Below are positions 1 to 7,747 of a stretch of DNA of 13,581 nucleotides, in pieces. The position numbers were made by a program, and so were the translations under genes. Every line of letters begins with the position of its first letter. Positions within the stretch are counted from its first letter, which is position 1. Below the pieces are notes generated by a model. The model was not told the DNA's origin. It searched no databases and worked only from the letters and a program-made list of their open reading frames with translations. The stretch is from Barnesiella sp. (GTDB taxonomy: Bacteria > Bacteroidota > Bacteroidia > Bacteroidales > Muribaculaceae): positions 17,802 through 31,382 of the forward strand of contig JAAVEX010000015.1 of the NCBI GenBank assembly GCA_014801065.1. The letters are read 5' to 3'.

Positions 1-402
1 TTATTTATGAGAGCCCTGTCGCCTAATAATCACTATCCAACGACAAGGACGAGGGATGTAAAAAAATAACAATTATATGTATTATTACAGAATCTCTATT
101 TTGTAAGTAAGTTTGCTATCGAAAGCCGTTCATTCATCCGACTTTCACTTATAAAAACAAGTCGCAAGCAAAATAGTCGCACCCCCCACCGCTAAAAACC
201 CTTAAAAAGTGTTTTACAACACACCCCCAAAAAAAAAATTTTATATAATTATAAAATTAATGTGCGAATGATTTTGAACTATTTCAGGATAAAACTTGGC
301 AAAAATCACCTGAAAGATCATCAAAATCAGAGCATACAAAATTTATTCTCATAAATTCAAACAGTTTCTGACCATTTTTCGTGTTTTTTGCTACAAAAAG
401 CT
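1..402. other. AT-rich non-coding stretch upstream of dapF
   Basis: No reading frame here has recognisable protein similarity or credible coding character. The stretch is AT-rich with a few homopolymer tracts: C-runs near 181-187 and 224-228, and an A-run at 229-238. It carries an AT-only palindrome at 237-258. An isolated match to the Bacteroidetes -7 element, TAAGTTTG, lies at 108-115, but it has no good upstream element and no gene directly after it. The stretch is best read as the intergenic region before the dapF operon. Confidence 0.6.
237..258. repeat. AT-only perfect inverted repeat next to an A-tract
   Basis: The arms AATTTTATA (237-245) and TATAAAATT (250-258) are perfectly complementary, 9 bp with a 4-nt loop. 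On the - strand the hairpin runs into a T-run (complement of the A-run ending at 238), so it resembles a weak terminator for leftward transcription. No leftward gene ends here and an all-AT stem is weak, so the function is unassigned. Confidence 0.35.
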
Positions 403-410
403 TAACTTTG
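403..410 (+). promoter_or_regulatory. Putative Bacteroidetes -7 promoter element for dapF
   Basis: TAACTTTG fits the Bacteroidetes sigma-factor consensus TAnnTTTG. Transcription would begin a few bases downstream, around 414-417, leaving a 12-15 nt leader before the ATG at 429. No clear TTTG/TTG -33 element is present at the usual 19-22 nt distance; only T-rich sequence ending near 380 is seen. The site argues against the in-frame ATG at 381 as the dapF start, because that codon lies upstream of the predicted transcript. Confidence 0.55.
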
Positions 411-428
411 CAAGCAAAACAACGCCGG

Positions 429-1277
429 ATGGAAGAGATTCTCTTTACAAAAATGCACGGACTGGGCAATGATTACATCTATATCAATTGCCTCGCATCC
501 ACTCCCCGACAGATCGAACAACTTGCCGTTGAGATGAGCCGCCCTCACACCGGGGTGGGATCCGACGGCATTATTCTTATATGCCCCTCAAACGTTGCCG
601 ATTTCCGCATGCGGATATTCAATGCCGACGGTTCGGAGGCTCGAATGTGTGGCAACGGTAGCCGATGCGTCGGCAAGTACGTCTACGACTACGGCCTGAC
701 TTCTTCCACCGTAATCACTCTCGAAACGCTCGGAGGAATCAAAACCATCCGTCTTCACCCCGACAAGAACGGAAACATTGACTCGGCCACGGTCGATATG
801 GGTCCCGCCGATTTCAACTGTCGGCAGATCCCGGTAATATCCGACTCCGACGAGATGATCGACCGTCCCATCTCTGCCAACGGCCTCGACCTCCGGCTGA
901 CAGCCGTATCCATGGGCAATCCCCACGGCGTGATCATCTGCGGCGACCCATCATCGGTCGACCTCGAAAAGATCGGACCGCAACTGGAAAACCACCCGAT
1001 CTGGCCCGAACGTGCCAACATCGAATTCATCTCGATCGACTCCCCCTCAGATATCACCATGCGGGTGTGGGAGCGCGGATCGGGCGAGACGATGGCCTGC
1101 GGCACCGGCGCTTGTGCAGCCGCAGCCACAGCATTCCGGCTCGGACTGACCGAAGAGAAAGTGACCGTACATCTTCGCGGAGGCGACCTGACAATCGAGC
1201 GACGCAAATCCGACGGACATCTCCTCATGACCGGACCGGCCACCACGACATTCGAAGGCCGATATTACCGAAACTAA
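429..1277 (+). CDS. dapF: Diaminopimelate epimerase
   Basis: Diaminopimelate epimerase (EC 5.1.1.7) converts LL- to meso-diaminopimelate for lysine and peptidoglycan synthesis, without cofactor. The 282-residue product has the normal family length. It opens with FTKMHGLGNDYIY and carries both catalytic cysteines: C74 in MCGNGSRC and C224 in MACGTGACA. The GNPHG segment also fits the family. I chose ATG 429 over the in-frame ATG at 381, because the extra 16 residues fall upstream of the family's conserved N-terminus and of the predicted -7 element. dapL follows after 16 nt on the same strand, and it makes the LL-isomer that this enzyme uses, so the two are almost certainly co-transcribed. Confidence 0.96.
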   Translation: MEEILFTKMHGLGNDYIYINCLASTPRQIEQLAVEMSRPHTGVGSDGIILICPSNVADFRMRIFNADGSEARMCGNGSRCVGKYVYDYGLTSSTVITLETLGGIKTIRLHPDKNGNIDSATVDMGPADFNCRQIPVISDSDEMIDRPISANGLDLRLTAVSMGNPHGVIICGDPSSVDLEKIGPQLENHPIWPERANIEFISIDSPSDITMRVWERGSGETMACGTGACAAAATAFRLGLTEEKVTVHLRGGDLTIERRKSDGHLLMTGPATTTFEGRYYRN

Positions 1278-1293
1278 GTAACTGTTTAAATTT

Positions 1294-2529
1294 ATGCTAC
1301 GAGTCAACGACAATTTCTCACTGATCCCTCAATCTTATCTTTTTTCCGAGATTGCAAAGAGAGTGTCGGACTTTCAACGCGCCAATCCCGAAGCACGGAT
1401 CATACGAATGGGGATAGGCGATGTGAGCCGCCCGCTATGTCCCGCGGCTGTGGAAGCCCTCCACCGAGCCGCCGACCATCAGGCCGATCCCGCAACATTC
1501 CACGGCTACGGCCCCGAACAAGGCTACGAATTTCTCCGAAACGCAATAGCCCGATCCGACTATCACGACAGGGGCATAGACATCACCCCCGACGAGATCT
1601 TCATCAGCGATGGAGCCAAAAGCGACCTCGGCAACATTGGCGATCTTTTTTCAACCGATTGCCGAGTGGCCGTCACCGACCCGGTCTACCCGGTCTATGT
1701 GGACACAAACGCTATGGCCGGTCGCGCCGGTCGGCCCGACAGCGCAAGCGGATCCTGGGACAGAATTATCTATCTGCCCTCCACGGCCGAAAACGATTTC
1801 GTCCCCGCCCTACCCCTGCAGCGCCCCGACATTATATATCTGTGCTATCCAAACAACCCCACCGGCACAGTGCTCACACGCCCTCAGCTCGCGCAATGGG
1901 TAGAATATGCGCTCGCCAACTCCGCGCTAATCCTCTTTGACTCAGCCTACGAATCATACATAACCACCCCCGGCATCCCCCACAGCATCTACGAAATCGA
2001 AGGCGCGCGCCGTTGTGCCATCGAGTTCAGAAGCTTCTCGAAAACAGCCGGATTCACCGGCATGCGTCTGGGCTACACCGTTGTCCCGCGCGAGCTGACC
2101 GGCCTCACCTCCGACGGCACCCAGGTAAGCATCCATCAGATGTGGCTCCGCCGACAGACCACCAAGTTCAACGGCGCAAGCTACGTGGTTCAGCGTGCCG
2201 CCGAAGCCCTGTTCACTCCCGAAGGCAAGCGTCAGGTAGCCGAAACCATCCGCTACTACATGGCCAACGCCTCTCTGCTGCGTCAGAAACTCACCGAAGC
2301 AGGCCTCAAAGTCTATGGCGGCATCGACGCCCCATACCTATGGGTCAAGACCCCGGACGGTTATTCCTCATGGGAGTTTTTCGACATCCTGCTCTCGAAA
2401 TATCACATCGTGGTCACTCCCGGAGCCGGATTCGGACCGGCCGGCGAAGGTTATGTCCGGCTGACAGCCTTCTCCTCGGCAGAAGCCACCGCAGCCGCCG
2501 CATCCCGCCTGGCTGAAGCTAAATATTAA
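1294..2529 (+). CDS. dapL: LL-diaminopimelate aminotransferase
   Basis: A PLP-dependent class I/II aminotransferase of 411 residues, the usual length for DapL (EC 2.6.1.83). DapL converts tetrahydrodipicolinate directly to LL-diaminopimelate with glutamate as amino donor, bypassing the succinylase and acetylase branches. Visible features are the N-terminal MGIGDVSRPL, the substrate-domain segment CYPNNPTGT, the FDSAYE aspartate/tyrosine motif, and the PLP-lysine K250 in SFSKTAGFTGMRLGY. The start ATG sits 16 nt after the dapF stop in AT-rich sequence without a Shine-Dalgarno site, as is normal in Bacteroidetes. Its position between the epimerase and a glutamine synthetase links diaminopimelate supply to glutamate/glutamine metabolism. 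A general aspartate aminotransferase is less likely given the conserved N-terminus and the dapF neighbour. Confidence 0.95.
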   Translation: MLRVNDNFSLIPQSYLFSEIAKRVSDFQRANPEARIIRMGIGDVSRPLCPAAVEALHRAADHQADPATFHGYGPEQGYEFLRNAIARSDYHDRGIDITPDEIFISDGAKSDLGNIGDLFSTDCRVAVTDPVYPVYVDTNAMAGRAGRPDSASGSWDRIIYLPSTAENDFVPALPLQRPDIIYLCYPNNPTGTVLTRPQLAQWVEYALANSALILFDSAYESYITTPGIPHSIYEIEGARRCAIEFRSFSKTAGFTGMRLGYTVVPRELTGLTSDGTQVSIHQMWLRRQTTKFNGASYVVQRAAEALFTPEGKRQVAETIRYYMANASLLRQKLTEAGLKVYGGIDAPYLWVKTPDGYSSWEFFDILLSKYHIVVTPGAGFGPAGEGYVRLTAFSSAEATAAAASRLAEAKY

Positions 2530-2567
2530 CAAACTATTCCCCATCATCCCACCCTTAACCGATCAAT

Positions 2568-4757
2568 ATGTCATCGCTCAGATTCAAAGTAGTCGACGAA
2601 GCCTTCAACCGCAAGGCCGACCCTGTTCAAATACCTTCCGAACGTCCCGAAAAATACTACGGCCGACAGGTGTTCAACCGCCAGAAGATGTTTGAATATC
2701 TTCCGGCCGACACATTCGAAGCTCTCACCTCGGCCATCGACAATAAGCAGCCGCTCCCACGCAACGTGGCCGACAGCGTAGCCGAAGGCATGAAACGCTG
2801 GGCCATCGAAAACGGCGCGCGCCACTACACCCACTGGTTTCAGCCCCTGACCGAAACCACCGCGGAAAAGCATGACGGCTTCGTGGAACACGACGGTAAA
2901 GGTGGCGTGGTCGAAAACTTCAACGGCAAACTGCTGGTGCAACAGGAACCCGACGCTTCAAGCTTCCCTAACGGCGGCATCCGAAACACGTTTGAAGCGC
3001 GTGGCTACTCGGCCTGGGACATCTCATCGCCCGCTTTCCTGCTCGACAACACCCTCTGCATCCCGACAATCTTCATCAGCTACACAGGCGACTCGCTCGA
3101 CTACAAAACCCCGCTCCTGCGCGCACTCAACTCCGTTGACCGCGCAGCAACAGCCATCGCCCGACTCTTCGACCCGCAAGTGAGCCACGTCACATCATAT
3201 CTCGGATGGGAACAGGAATACTTCCTCGTCGACGAAGCCCTCTATTCGGCCAGACCCGACCTCATGCTCACCGGCCGAACCCTGATGGGACACGAATCAG
3301 CAAAAAATCAGCAGCTCGACGACCACTATTTCGGCGCGATACCTTCACGCGTCGAAGCCTTCATGCTCGACCTCGAAATCGAATGTCACAAACTCGGCAT
3401 CCCCGCCAAGACGCGCCACAACGAGGTGGCACCCAATCAGTTTGAGCTCGCCCCGATTTTCGAAGAAACCAACCTGGCCAACGACCACAATCTGCTCCTG
3501 ATGTCGATCATGGGCGAAGTGGCGCGACGCCACCACTTCCGCGTGCTCCTCCACGAGAAGCCCTTTGCCGGAATCAACGGCTCGGGCAAACACAACAACT
3601 GGAGCCTCGGCACCGACCGCGGTGTGCTGCTCTTTGCCCCGGGCAAAACAGCCAAAGACAACCTGCAGTTCATCACATTCGTGGTCAACGTCATGGCCGC
3701 CGTCCACCGCCACAATGCGCTGCTCAAAGCCTCGATTTCATCAGCCACCAATGCCCACCGCCTCGGAGCAAACGAAGCCCCGCCGGCCATCATCTCCATC
3801 TTCACCGGATCGCAATTGGCCGACATCCTCCACCGGATCGAATCCACATCCAACAGCGAGCTGACCGATCTCGCATCCAAGGAAGGCCTGCAGCTCAACG
3901 TCTCGCAGATTCCCGAAATCATGCTCGACAACACCGACCGAAACCGAACATCACCATTTGCCTTCACCGGCAACCGTTTCGAATTCCGCGCCGTAGGATC
4001 TTCCGCCAACTGCGCTTCGGCAATGATCGCCCTCAACGCCGCTGTGGCCGAACAGCTGACTGAATTCAAAGCCGCCGTCGATGCCCGCATAGCCCAAGGC
4101 GAAACGCTCCGCAACGCCCTGCTCGAAGAAATCCGCCGGCTCATCCGCAGCTCACGCCCGATCCACTTCGACGGCAACGGATACTCCGAGGAGTGGAAAG
4201 CGGAAGCAGCAGAGCGCGGACTCGACTGCGAGACCTCCGTGCCACGCATCTTCGACGCCTACCTCCGTCCAAGCTCGATCGAAATGTTCCGGTCCACGGG
4301 CGTCATGTCGGAAGTCGAACTGGCCGCACGCAATGAAGTCAAATGGGAAATGTACACCAAAAAAGTGCAGATCGAAGCCCGAGTACTCGGCGATCTGGCC
4401 CTCAACCACGTGCTCCCCGTAGCCATACGCTACCAATCGATACTGCTCGACAACGTAGCCAAGATCCGCAACATATTCAACAGCGAAAAAGCCGACTCCC
4501 TGTCACAAGGCGAAATCGAAACAATCCAGCAGATATCCACCCACTGCAAAGCCATTAAAGAGTCCGTAGAACAGATGGTCGAAGCCCGACGACAAGCCAA
4601 CCACATCCCCTCCGAGCGCGAAAAAGCAATCGCCTACCATGACACCGTCGTCCCACGGATGGACACCATCCGCTACCACATCGACAAACTCGAACTGATG
4701 GTCGACAACGAAATGTGGCCCCTCCCCAAATACCGCGAACTCCTCTTCATCCGCTAA
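2568..4757 (+). CDS. glnN: Type III glutamine synthetase
   Basis: Glutamine synthetase III (EC 6.3.1.2) condenses ammonia and glutamate with ATP. The 729-residue length is typical of the GSIII class and far longer than the roughly 470 residues of GSI. Diagnostic stretches are the acidic metal-binding region with HNEVAPNQFELAP (about residues 284-296), the ATP/glutamate signature GINGSGKHNNWS (about 335-346), and the FEFRAVGSSAN segment near residue 468, which supplies conserved arginines. The C-terminal third is helical and GSIII-specific (KVQIEARVLGDLALNHVLP). It starts 38 nt after dapL on the same strand and probably belongs to the dapF-dapL transcript, although a separate nitrogen-responsive promoter in the 38-nt gap cannot be excluded. 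No clear terminator follows; the next gene, on the opposite strand, ends 20 nt away. Confidence 0.96.
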   Translation: MSSLRFKVVDEAFNRKADPVQIPSERPEKYYGRQVFNRQKMFEYLPADTFEALTSAIDNKQPLPRNVADSVAEGMKRWAIENGARHYTHWFQPLTETTAEKHDGFVEHDGKGGVVENFNGKLLVQQEPDASSFPNGGIRNTFEARGYSAWDISSPAFLLDNTLCIPTIFISYTGDSLDYKTPLLRALNSVDRAATAIARLFDPQVSHVTSYLGWEQEYFLVDEALYSARPDLMLTGRTLMGHESAKNQQLDDHYFGAIPSRVEAFMLDLEIECHKLGIPAKTRHNEVAPNQFELAPIFEETNLANDHNLLLMSIMGEVARRHHFRVLLHEKPFAGINGSGKHNNWSLGTDRGVLLFAPGKTAKDNLQFITFVVNVMAAVHRHNALLKASISSATNAHRLGANEAPPAIISIFTGSQLADILHRIESTSNSELTDLASKEGLQLNVSQIPEIMLDNTDRNRTSPFAFTGNRFEFRAVGSSANCASAMIALNAAVAEQLTEFKAAVDARIAQGETLRNALLEEIRRLIRSSRPIHFDGNGYSEEWKAEAAERGLDCETSVPRIFDAYLRPSSIEMFRSTGVMSEVELAARNEVKWEMYTKKVQIEARVLGDLALNHVLPVAIRYQSILLDNVAKIRNIFNSEKADSLSQGEIETIQQISTHCKAIKESVEQMVEARRQANHIPSEREKAIAYHDTVVPRMDTIRYHIDKLELMVDNEMWPLPKYRELLFIR

Positions 4758-4777
4758 TCCCCCACCCTGACTCCGGG

Positions 4778-5887
4778 CTATTTCAATTGGTTGAAATATC
4801 TGAGCTGCCGGGGCGCTGCCGGATGAAATATTGCGATATAATCCGCCAGCAAACGTTCGGGATGAAACGGAAATTCATCAAACAGCGGCGAAACCGACGT
4901 GTCACACACATAGACTCCCCCCTGCGAAAGAGCGCGGAAATGCTCCAAAAGCGGCTCGCTCTGCAATAATGCCGATCGGCTTAGCTGACCATAATTGCGT
5001 ATGATCCAATAATCAGCATCGCGCCCCTTCTCAAGCATCGAAGCCTCATCCAGCGCAAGCGATCCGCCACCCTCGGTGTCAGCCCACGGATAACGCGCTC
5101 CGGCATCGGCAAGCATCTGCGCCATATAGCTCTGGCCGGCAGGTATATACCACACGCCTCCGGGTTGCGGCAACTCGGTGATCACCACCGGTCTATCCTC
5201 ACTTTCGGCCGCCTTTTTGCAAAGAAGCCGATAGCTTTCGGCCACGGTCGAATATATCGAATCAGCCCGATCCCCTTGTCCATACAATCGCCCGATCAGC
5301 CGAATCCACTCCGCTCGCGCAAGAGGCGTAGACTCCATATAATCAACCATTTGCATCAAAGGCACCCCGAGCGTCTCGACAGCCCCGGCACTCTGGTCCT
5401 GATAAGGCGACAGCAATATGGCATCAGGATCGAGATCCACAAGAGTTTCCACCGAAGGAGATGACGAATTGCCAATATCCCTAATCACACCGCTGCGAAT
5501 CCGCTGCTGCATCTCCGGAGAAGTGAAGTAGCCTCCATCGGCCACCCCCTTGATAGCATCCACTGCACCAAGCTCACAGATTGCACCCGAATAAACCCCG
5601 CTGTAGACCACCGACCTCTCTAACGGCACGCGCACCACAACCGCCCCCTCGGGCAACTCACCGCGGTAATCGCGCGGAGCAAGAACGTAGCGCTGCAATA
5701 TGCCTCCGCGCCACGGATCGGTCACATCGGCCAATATATAGTCGCCATGATCCACCAACGTAAGCAGCTGACTCTCATGCGTCAGCGTATCGCCCCCATC
5801 AATTTCGGAAGCACCGCTACCACCACCACAACCCGTCGCTAAAAACGAAGCGACAATCAAAAGCGAATATAGGAAAAAACGTGTCAT
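4778..5887 (-). CDS. ABC transporter substrate-binding lipoprotein (BtuF/FepB-like)
   Basis: A 369-residue periplasmic binding protein of the Peripla_BP_2 class, which delivers cobalamin, siderophore-iron or heme to an inner-membrane permease. The N-terminus MTRFFLYSLLIVASFLATGC is a lipoprotein signal peptide with the lipidated cysteine at C20, followed by a Gly/Ser linker. Family-like segments are the paired YSGVYSGAICELGA and IKGVADGGYFTSPE near residues 100-125, the DLDPDAILLSPYQDQSAGAVETLGVP strand-helix unit, and the C-terminal ...YIAIFHP helix. I chose the ATG at 5887 over the upstream frame to 5914, because the signal peptide begins there. No btuC/btuD or TonB-receptor gene is adjacent, so its permease must be encoded elsewhere and the ligand cannot be named. 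Its predicted promoter lies immediately upstream of the start. Confidence 0.85.
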   Translation of the reverse strand: MTRFFLYSLLIVASFLATGCGGGSGASEIDGGDTLTHESQLLTLVDHGDYILADVTDPWRGGILQRYVLAPRDYRGELPEGAVVVRVPLERSVVYSGVYSGAICELGAVDAIKGVADGGYFTSPEMQQRIRSGVIRDIGNSSSPSVETLVDLDPDAILLSPYQDQSAGAVETLGVPLMQMVDYMESTPLARAEWIRLIGRLYGQGDRADSIYSTVAESYRLLCKKAAESEDRPVVITELPQPGGVWYIPAGQSYMAQMLADAGARYPWADTEGGGSLALDEASMLEKGRDADYWIIRNYGQLSRSALLQSEPLLEHFRALSQGGVYVCDTSVSPLFDEFPFHPERLLADYIAIFHPAAPRQLRYFNQLK

Positions 5888-5892
5888 GTGCG

Positions 5893-5925
5893 CAAATTTA
5901 CAAAAACTCAACAAAGAATTTCCAA
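5893..5925 (-). promoter_or_regulatory. Leftward promoter of the substrate-binding gene
   Basis: Read on the - strand, TAAATTTG (complement of 5893-5900) matches TAnnTTTG. A TTGG (complement of 5922-5925) lies 21 nt upstream as a -33 element. The -7 box ends only 5 nt before the ATG at 5887, so the transcript would begin at or within a couple of bases of the start codon and be essentially leaderless. Confidence 0.5.
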
Positions 5926-5928
5926 TAG

Positions 5929-5962
5929 TTTGAACAATTATGGAAATATTTCATTAAATTTG
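5929..5962 (+). promoter_or_regulatory. Rightward promoter of mdh
   Basis: TTTG (5929-5932), 22 nt spacer and TAAATTTG (5955-5962) give the best full match to the Bacteroidetes TTTG/TAnnTTTG promoter in the window. The predicted start is near 5966-5969, leaving a leader of about 50 nt before the mdh ATG at 6019. It abuts the leftward promoter at 5893-5925, so the two promoters share a very compact divergent region. Confidence 0.65.
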
Positions 5963-6018
5963 CAATGAAACAAAATCCGAACACTAACTAACTTAACCAA
6001 AATAAAACAATAGAAATT

Positions 6019-6948
6019 ATGTCAAAAGTAACCGTTGTAGGCGCCGGTAACGTAGGCGCCACTTGTGCCAACGTTCTGGTAACCCAGTCAATCGCCGACG
6101 AAGTTGTTCTGATCGACATCAAAGAAGGTCTTGCCGAAGGCAAAGCCATGGACATCATGCAGACCGCCAATATCCTCGGTCTGAGCAGCCGTCTCACCGG
6201 TGTGACCAACGACTATGAAAAAACCGCAGGATCCGACATGGTTGTGATCACCTCAGGTATTCCCCGCAAGCCGGGAATGACCCGCGAAGAGCTCATCGGT
6301 GTCAATGCCGGCATCGTTAAATCGGTGACTGAAAGCATCCTCAAATACTCTCCCAACGCTATCATCCTCTGCGTTTCGAACCCGATGGACACCATGACCT
6401 ATCTGATCCACAAGACTTCCGGTCTGCCCAAAAACCGCATCATCGGCATGGGCGGCGCCCTCGACAGCGCCCGCTTCAAATATTTCCTCAGCCTCGGTCT
6501 CGGTGCAAGCGCCACTGAAGTTGAAGGCATCGTGATCGGCGGCCACGGCGACACCACAATGATCCCCCTGACCCGCTTCGCTGCCTACCGCGGCATCCCC
6601 GCCACTGAATTCCTCCCCGCCGATCAGCTTCAGAAAATAGCTGCCGACACTATGGTGGGTGGCGCTACCCTGACAAAACTCCTCGGCACATCGGCATGGA
6701 TGGCCCCCGGCGCAGCTGCCGCACAGGTGGTAGGTGCAGTTCTCGGCGACACTCATAAACTCATCTCCTGCTCCGCTCTGCTCGAAGGCGAATATGGCGA
6801 ATCCGACCTCTGCATCGGCGTGCCCTGTATCCTTGGCAAAAACGGTATTGAAAAAGTGGTTGAATTCCCCCTCAACGATGCCGAAATGGATCTCTTCCGC
6901 GCCAGCGCAGCAGCCGTTCGTAAAACCAACGCCGCTCTAACCGTTTAA
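6019..6948 (+). CDS. mdh: Malate dehydrogenase (NAD-dependent)
   Basis: Interconverts malate and oxaloacetate with NAD(H) in the cytoplasm (EC 1.1.1.37). In anaerobic Bacteroidales it works in the reductive fumarate/succinate branch. The 309-residue product is of the LDH-like MDH type. It has the N-terminal dinucleotide site VVGAGNVGATCA, the mobile loop GIPRKPGMTREEL with substrate-binding arginines typical of MDH rather than LDH, VSNPMDTMTYL, MGGALDSARF, and the catalytic histidine H176 in IGGHGDTTMIPL. The start ATG follows an AT-rich leader about 50 nt long. Codons are dominated by C-ending and G-ending forms, consistent with strong expression. A thioredoxin-like lipoprotein gene follows 4 nt downstream, and the pair ends at the 7501-7535 terminator. 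Confidence 0.97.
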   Translation: MSKVTVVGAGNVGATCANVLVTQSIADEVVLIDIKEGLAEGKAMDIMQTANILGLSSRLTGVTNDYEKTAGSDMVVITSGIPRKPGMTREELIGVNAGIVKSVTESILKYSPNAIILCVSNPMDTMTYLIHKTSGLPKNRIIGMGGALDSARFKYFLSLGLGASATEVEGIVIGGHGDTTMIPLTRFAAYRGIPATEFLPADQLQKIAADTMVGGATLTKLLGTSAWMAPGAAAAQVVGAVLGDTHKLISCSALLEGEYGESDLCIGVPCILGKNGIEKVVEFPLNDAEMDLFRASAAAVRKTNAALTV

Positions 6949-6952
6949 TTTT

Positions 6953-7468
6953 ATGGCTACAATGAAAGCAAACATTCTCCTGATCGCAAGTCTATTTTCA
7001 GTAGCGGCCATGACATCCTGTGGCAATTCTGGCGAAAAAACACCCGCCAACGATTCAGTCGAAGCTACCATCACCGAAGTGACCACAGAGATTGAAGAAA
7101 TCGCTCCCGCCGCAAATGCAGACTCTACCACAGCTGAAACTGCCGGCGATATCGTGATCGAACTCAAAGGAGGCCAGGCTCTTCCCGACAACGGCAAGCC
7201 TAACGTACTCGACTTCAACGCCACATGGTGTGGCCCCTGCAAAAACTTTGCCCCCATCTTCCATAAAGTGGCCGGCAAATATGCAGACAAAGCCAACTTC
7301 CTCTCTGTCGACGTTGACAGCTGCAAAGCGCTTGCCGAGCAGTACAACGTGGCCAACATCCCCACTGTAGCCATCGTCTATCCCGCCTCTGCAGCCAAAG
7401 AAGCAGTGGTTAAAGTAGGACAGATGCCCGAAAAAGATTTCGAAAAATTCCTCAACGAAAACCTCTGA
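6953..7468 (+). CDS. Thioredoxin-fold lipoprotein
   Basis: A 171-residue exported thiol-disulfide protein. Residues 1-22 form a lipoprotein signal peptide ending in SVAAMTSC (C23 lipidated). About 60 residues of Thr/Glu/Ala-rich linker follow, then a thioredoxin domain (about 75-171) with the redox motif WCGPC (W92-C96) and the cis-proline loop NIPTVAIVYP. It is likely tethered in the periplasm or to the outer membrane, where it would reduce or shuffle disulfides; the partner is unknown. An alternative start at ATG 6962 (MKANILL...) gives an equally good signal peptide. The 4-nt gap to mdh implies co-transcription, possibly translationally coupled, although there is no obvious biochemical link. 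The terminator at 7501-7535 closes the unit. Confidence 0.88.
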   Translation: MATMKANILLIASLFSVAAMTSCGNSGEKTPANDSVEATITEVTTEIEEIAPAANADSTTAETAGDIVIELKGGQALPDNGKPNVLDFNATWCGPCKNFAPIFHKVAGKYADKANFLSVDVDSCKALAEQYNVANIPTVAIVYPASAAKEAVVKVGQMPEKDFEKFLNENL

Positions 7469-7500
7469 TCTTCCCATCCGGGAATTTCCCACCCATAGAA

Positions 7501-7535
7501 AGCGGTGTGTCGCCCAACCCGACACACCGCTTTTT
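7501..7535 (+). terminator. Intrinsic terminator of mdh-thioredoxin unit
   Basis: A perfect 12-bp stem, AGCGGTGTGTCG (7501-7512) with CGACACACCGCT (7520-7531), a 7-nt loop and T5 at 7531-7535. It lies 32 nt after the thioredoxin-like stop codon. An almost identical copy ends the VWA-LRR gene at 12519-12553. Confidence 0.9.
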
Positions 7536-7547
7536 CCATATCCCCTC
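7501..7547 (+). repeat. 47-nt direct repeat, copy 1 (left edge of accessory block)
   Basis: The terminator hairpin plus its downstream 12 nt (through ...CCATATCCCCTC) recurs at 12519-12565 with a single mismatch in the loop (C at 7519, G at 12537). The identity stops sharply at both ends. The two copies flank the structured RNA candidate and the two surface lipoprotein genes. Confidence 0.9.
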
Positions 7548-7734
7548 ATCCCCAATCATCCCCAATCCTCCCAAAAGCCCCCCAAAGCCCCCCCAATCAT
7601 CCTCTAATTCCCAAAACCTGCCCCCCCCAAACGCTCCTCAGCCGGCCGTCAAGTCCATCGGCCGTGATCGGCCGATCCATCCACTCCCTCTTCAAAAAAA
7701 CTCCCCCAAAATTCTTCTCAGCAAAAAATTTTCT
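7548..7734. other. C-rich intergenic tract, G-quadruplex-prone on the - strand
   Basis: The first part is almost free of G on the + strand. C-runs lie at 7550-7553, 7560-7563, 7570-7572, 7578-7583 and 7588-7594, separated by 4-6 nt, and C8 lies at 7621-7628. The complementary strand therefore has consecutive G-runs with loops short enough for a G-quadruplex. Three GGCCG motifs follow at about 7643-7674. No credible coding frame was seen. It sits directly after the terminator and before the promoter at 7735. Confidence 0.5.
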
Positions 7735-7742
7735 TATCTTTG
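7735..7742 (+). promoter_or_regulatory. Putative -7 promoter element for the structured RNA / BIg2 operon
   Basis: TATCTTTG matches TAnnTTTG and sits in AT-rich sequence. The predicted start is about 7746-7749, some 15 nt before the first long-range helix of the RNA candidate. No convincing TTG -33 box is present 19-22 nt upstream. No other -7 match was found between here and the BIg2 gene at 8286, so this may also drive the two lipoprotein genes. Confidence 0.5.
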
Positions 7743-7747
7743 CATCG

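Noticed and set aside
17..45. Short complementary arms TGTCG/CGACA as a terminator of an upstream gene
   Set aside because: The stem is only 5 bp with a 19-nt loop and no T-tract follows.
108..115. TAAGTTTG as a promoter
   Set aside because: It matches the -7 consensus, but there is no -33 element at proper spacing and no gene or RNA structure directly downstream.
381..428. N-terminal extension of dapF from the ATG at 381
   Set aside because: The 16 extra residues lie upstream of the conserved DapF N-terminus, and the segment contains the predicted -7 promoter element (403-410).
4779..4798. Hairpin TATTTCAA/TTGAAATA between glnN and the convergent gene as a bidirectional terminator
   Set aside because: The 8-bp stem overlaps the last codons and stop of the leftward gene. 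It is AT-rich and has no T-tract on either strand.
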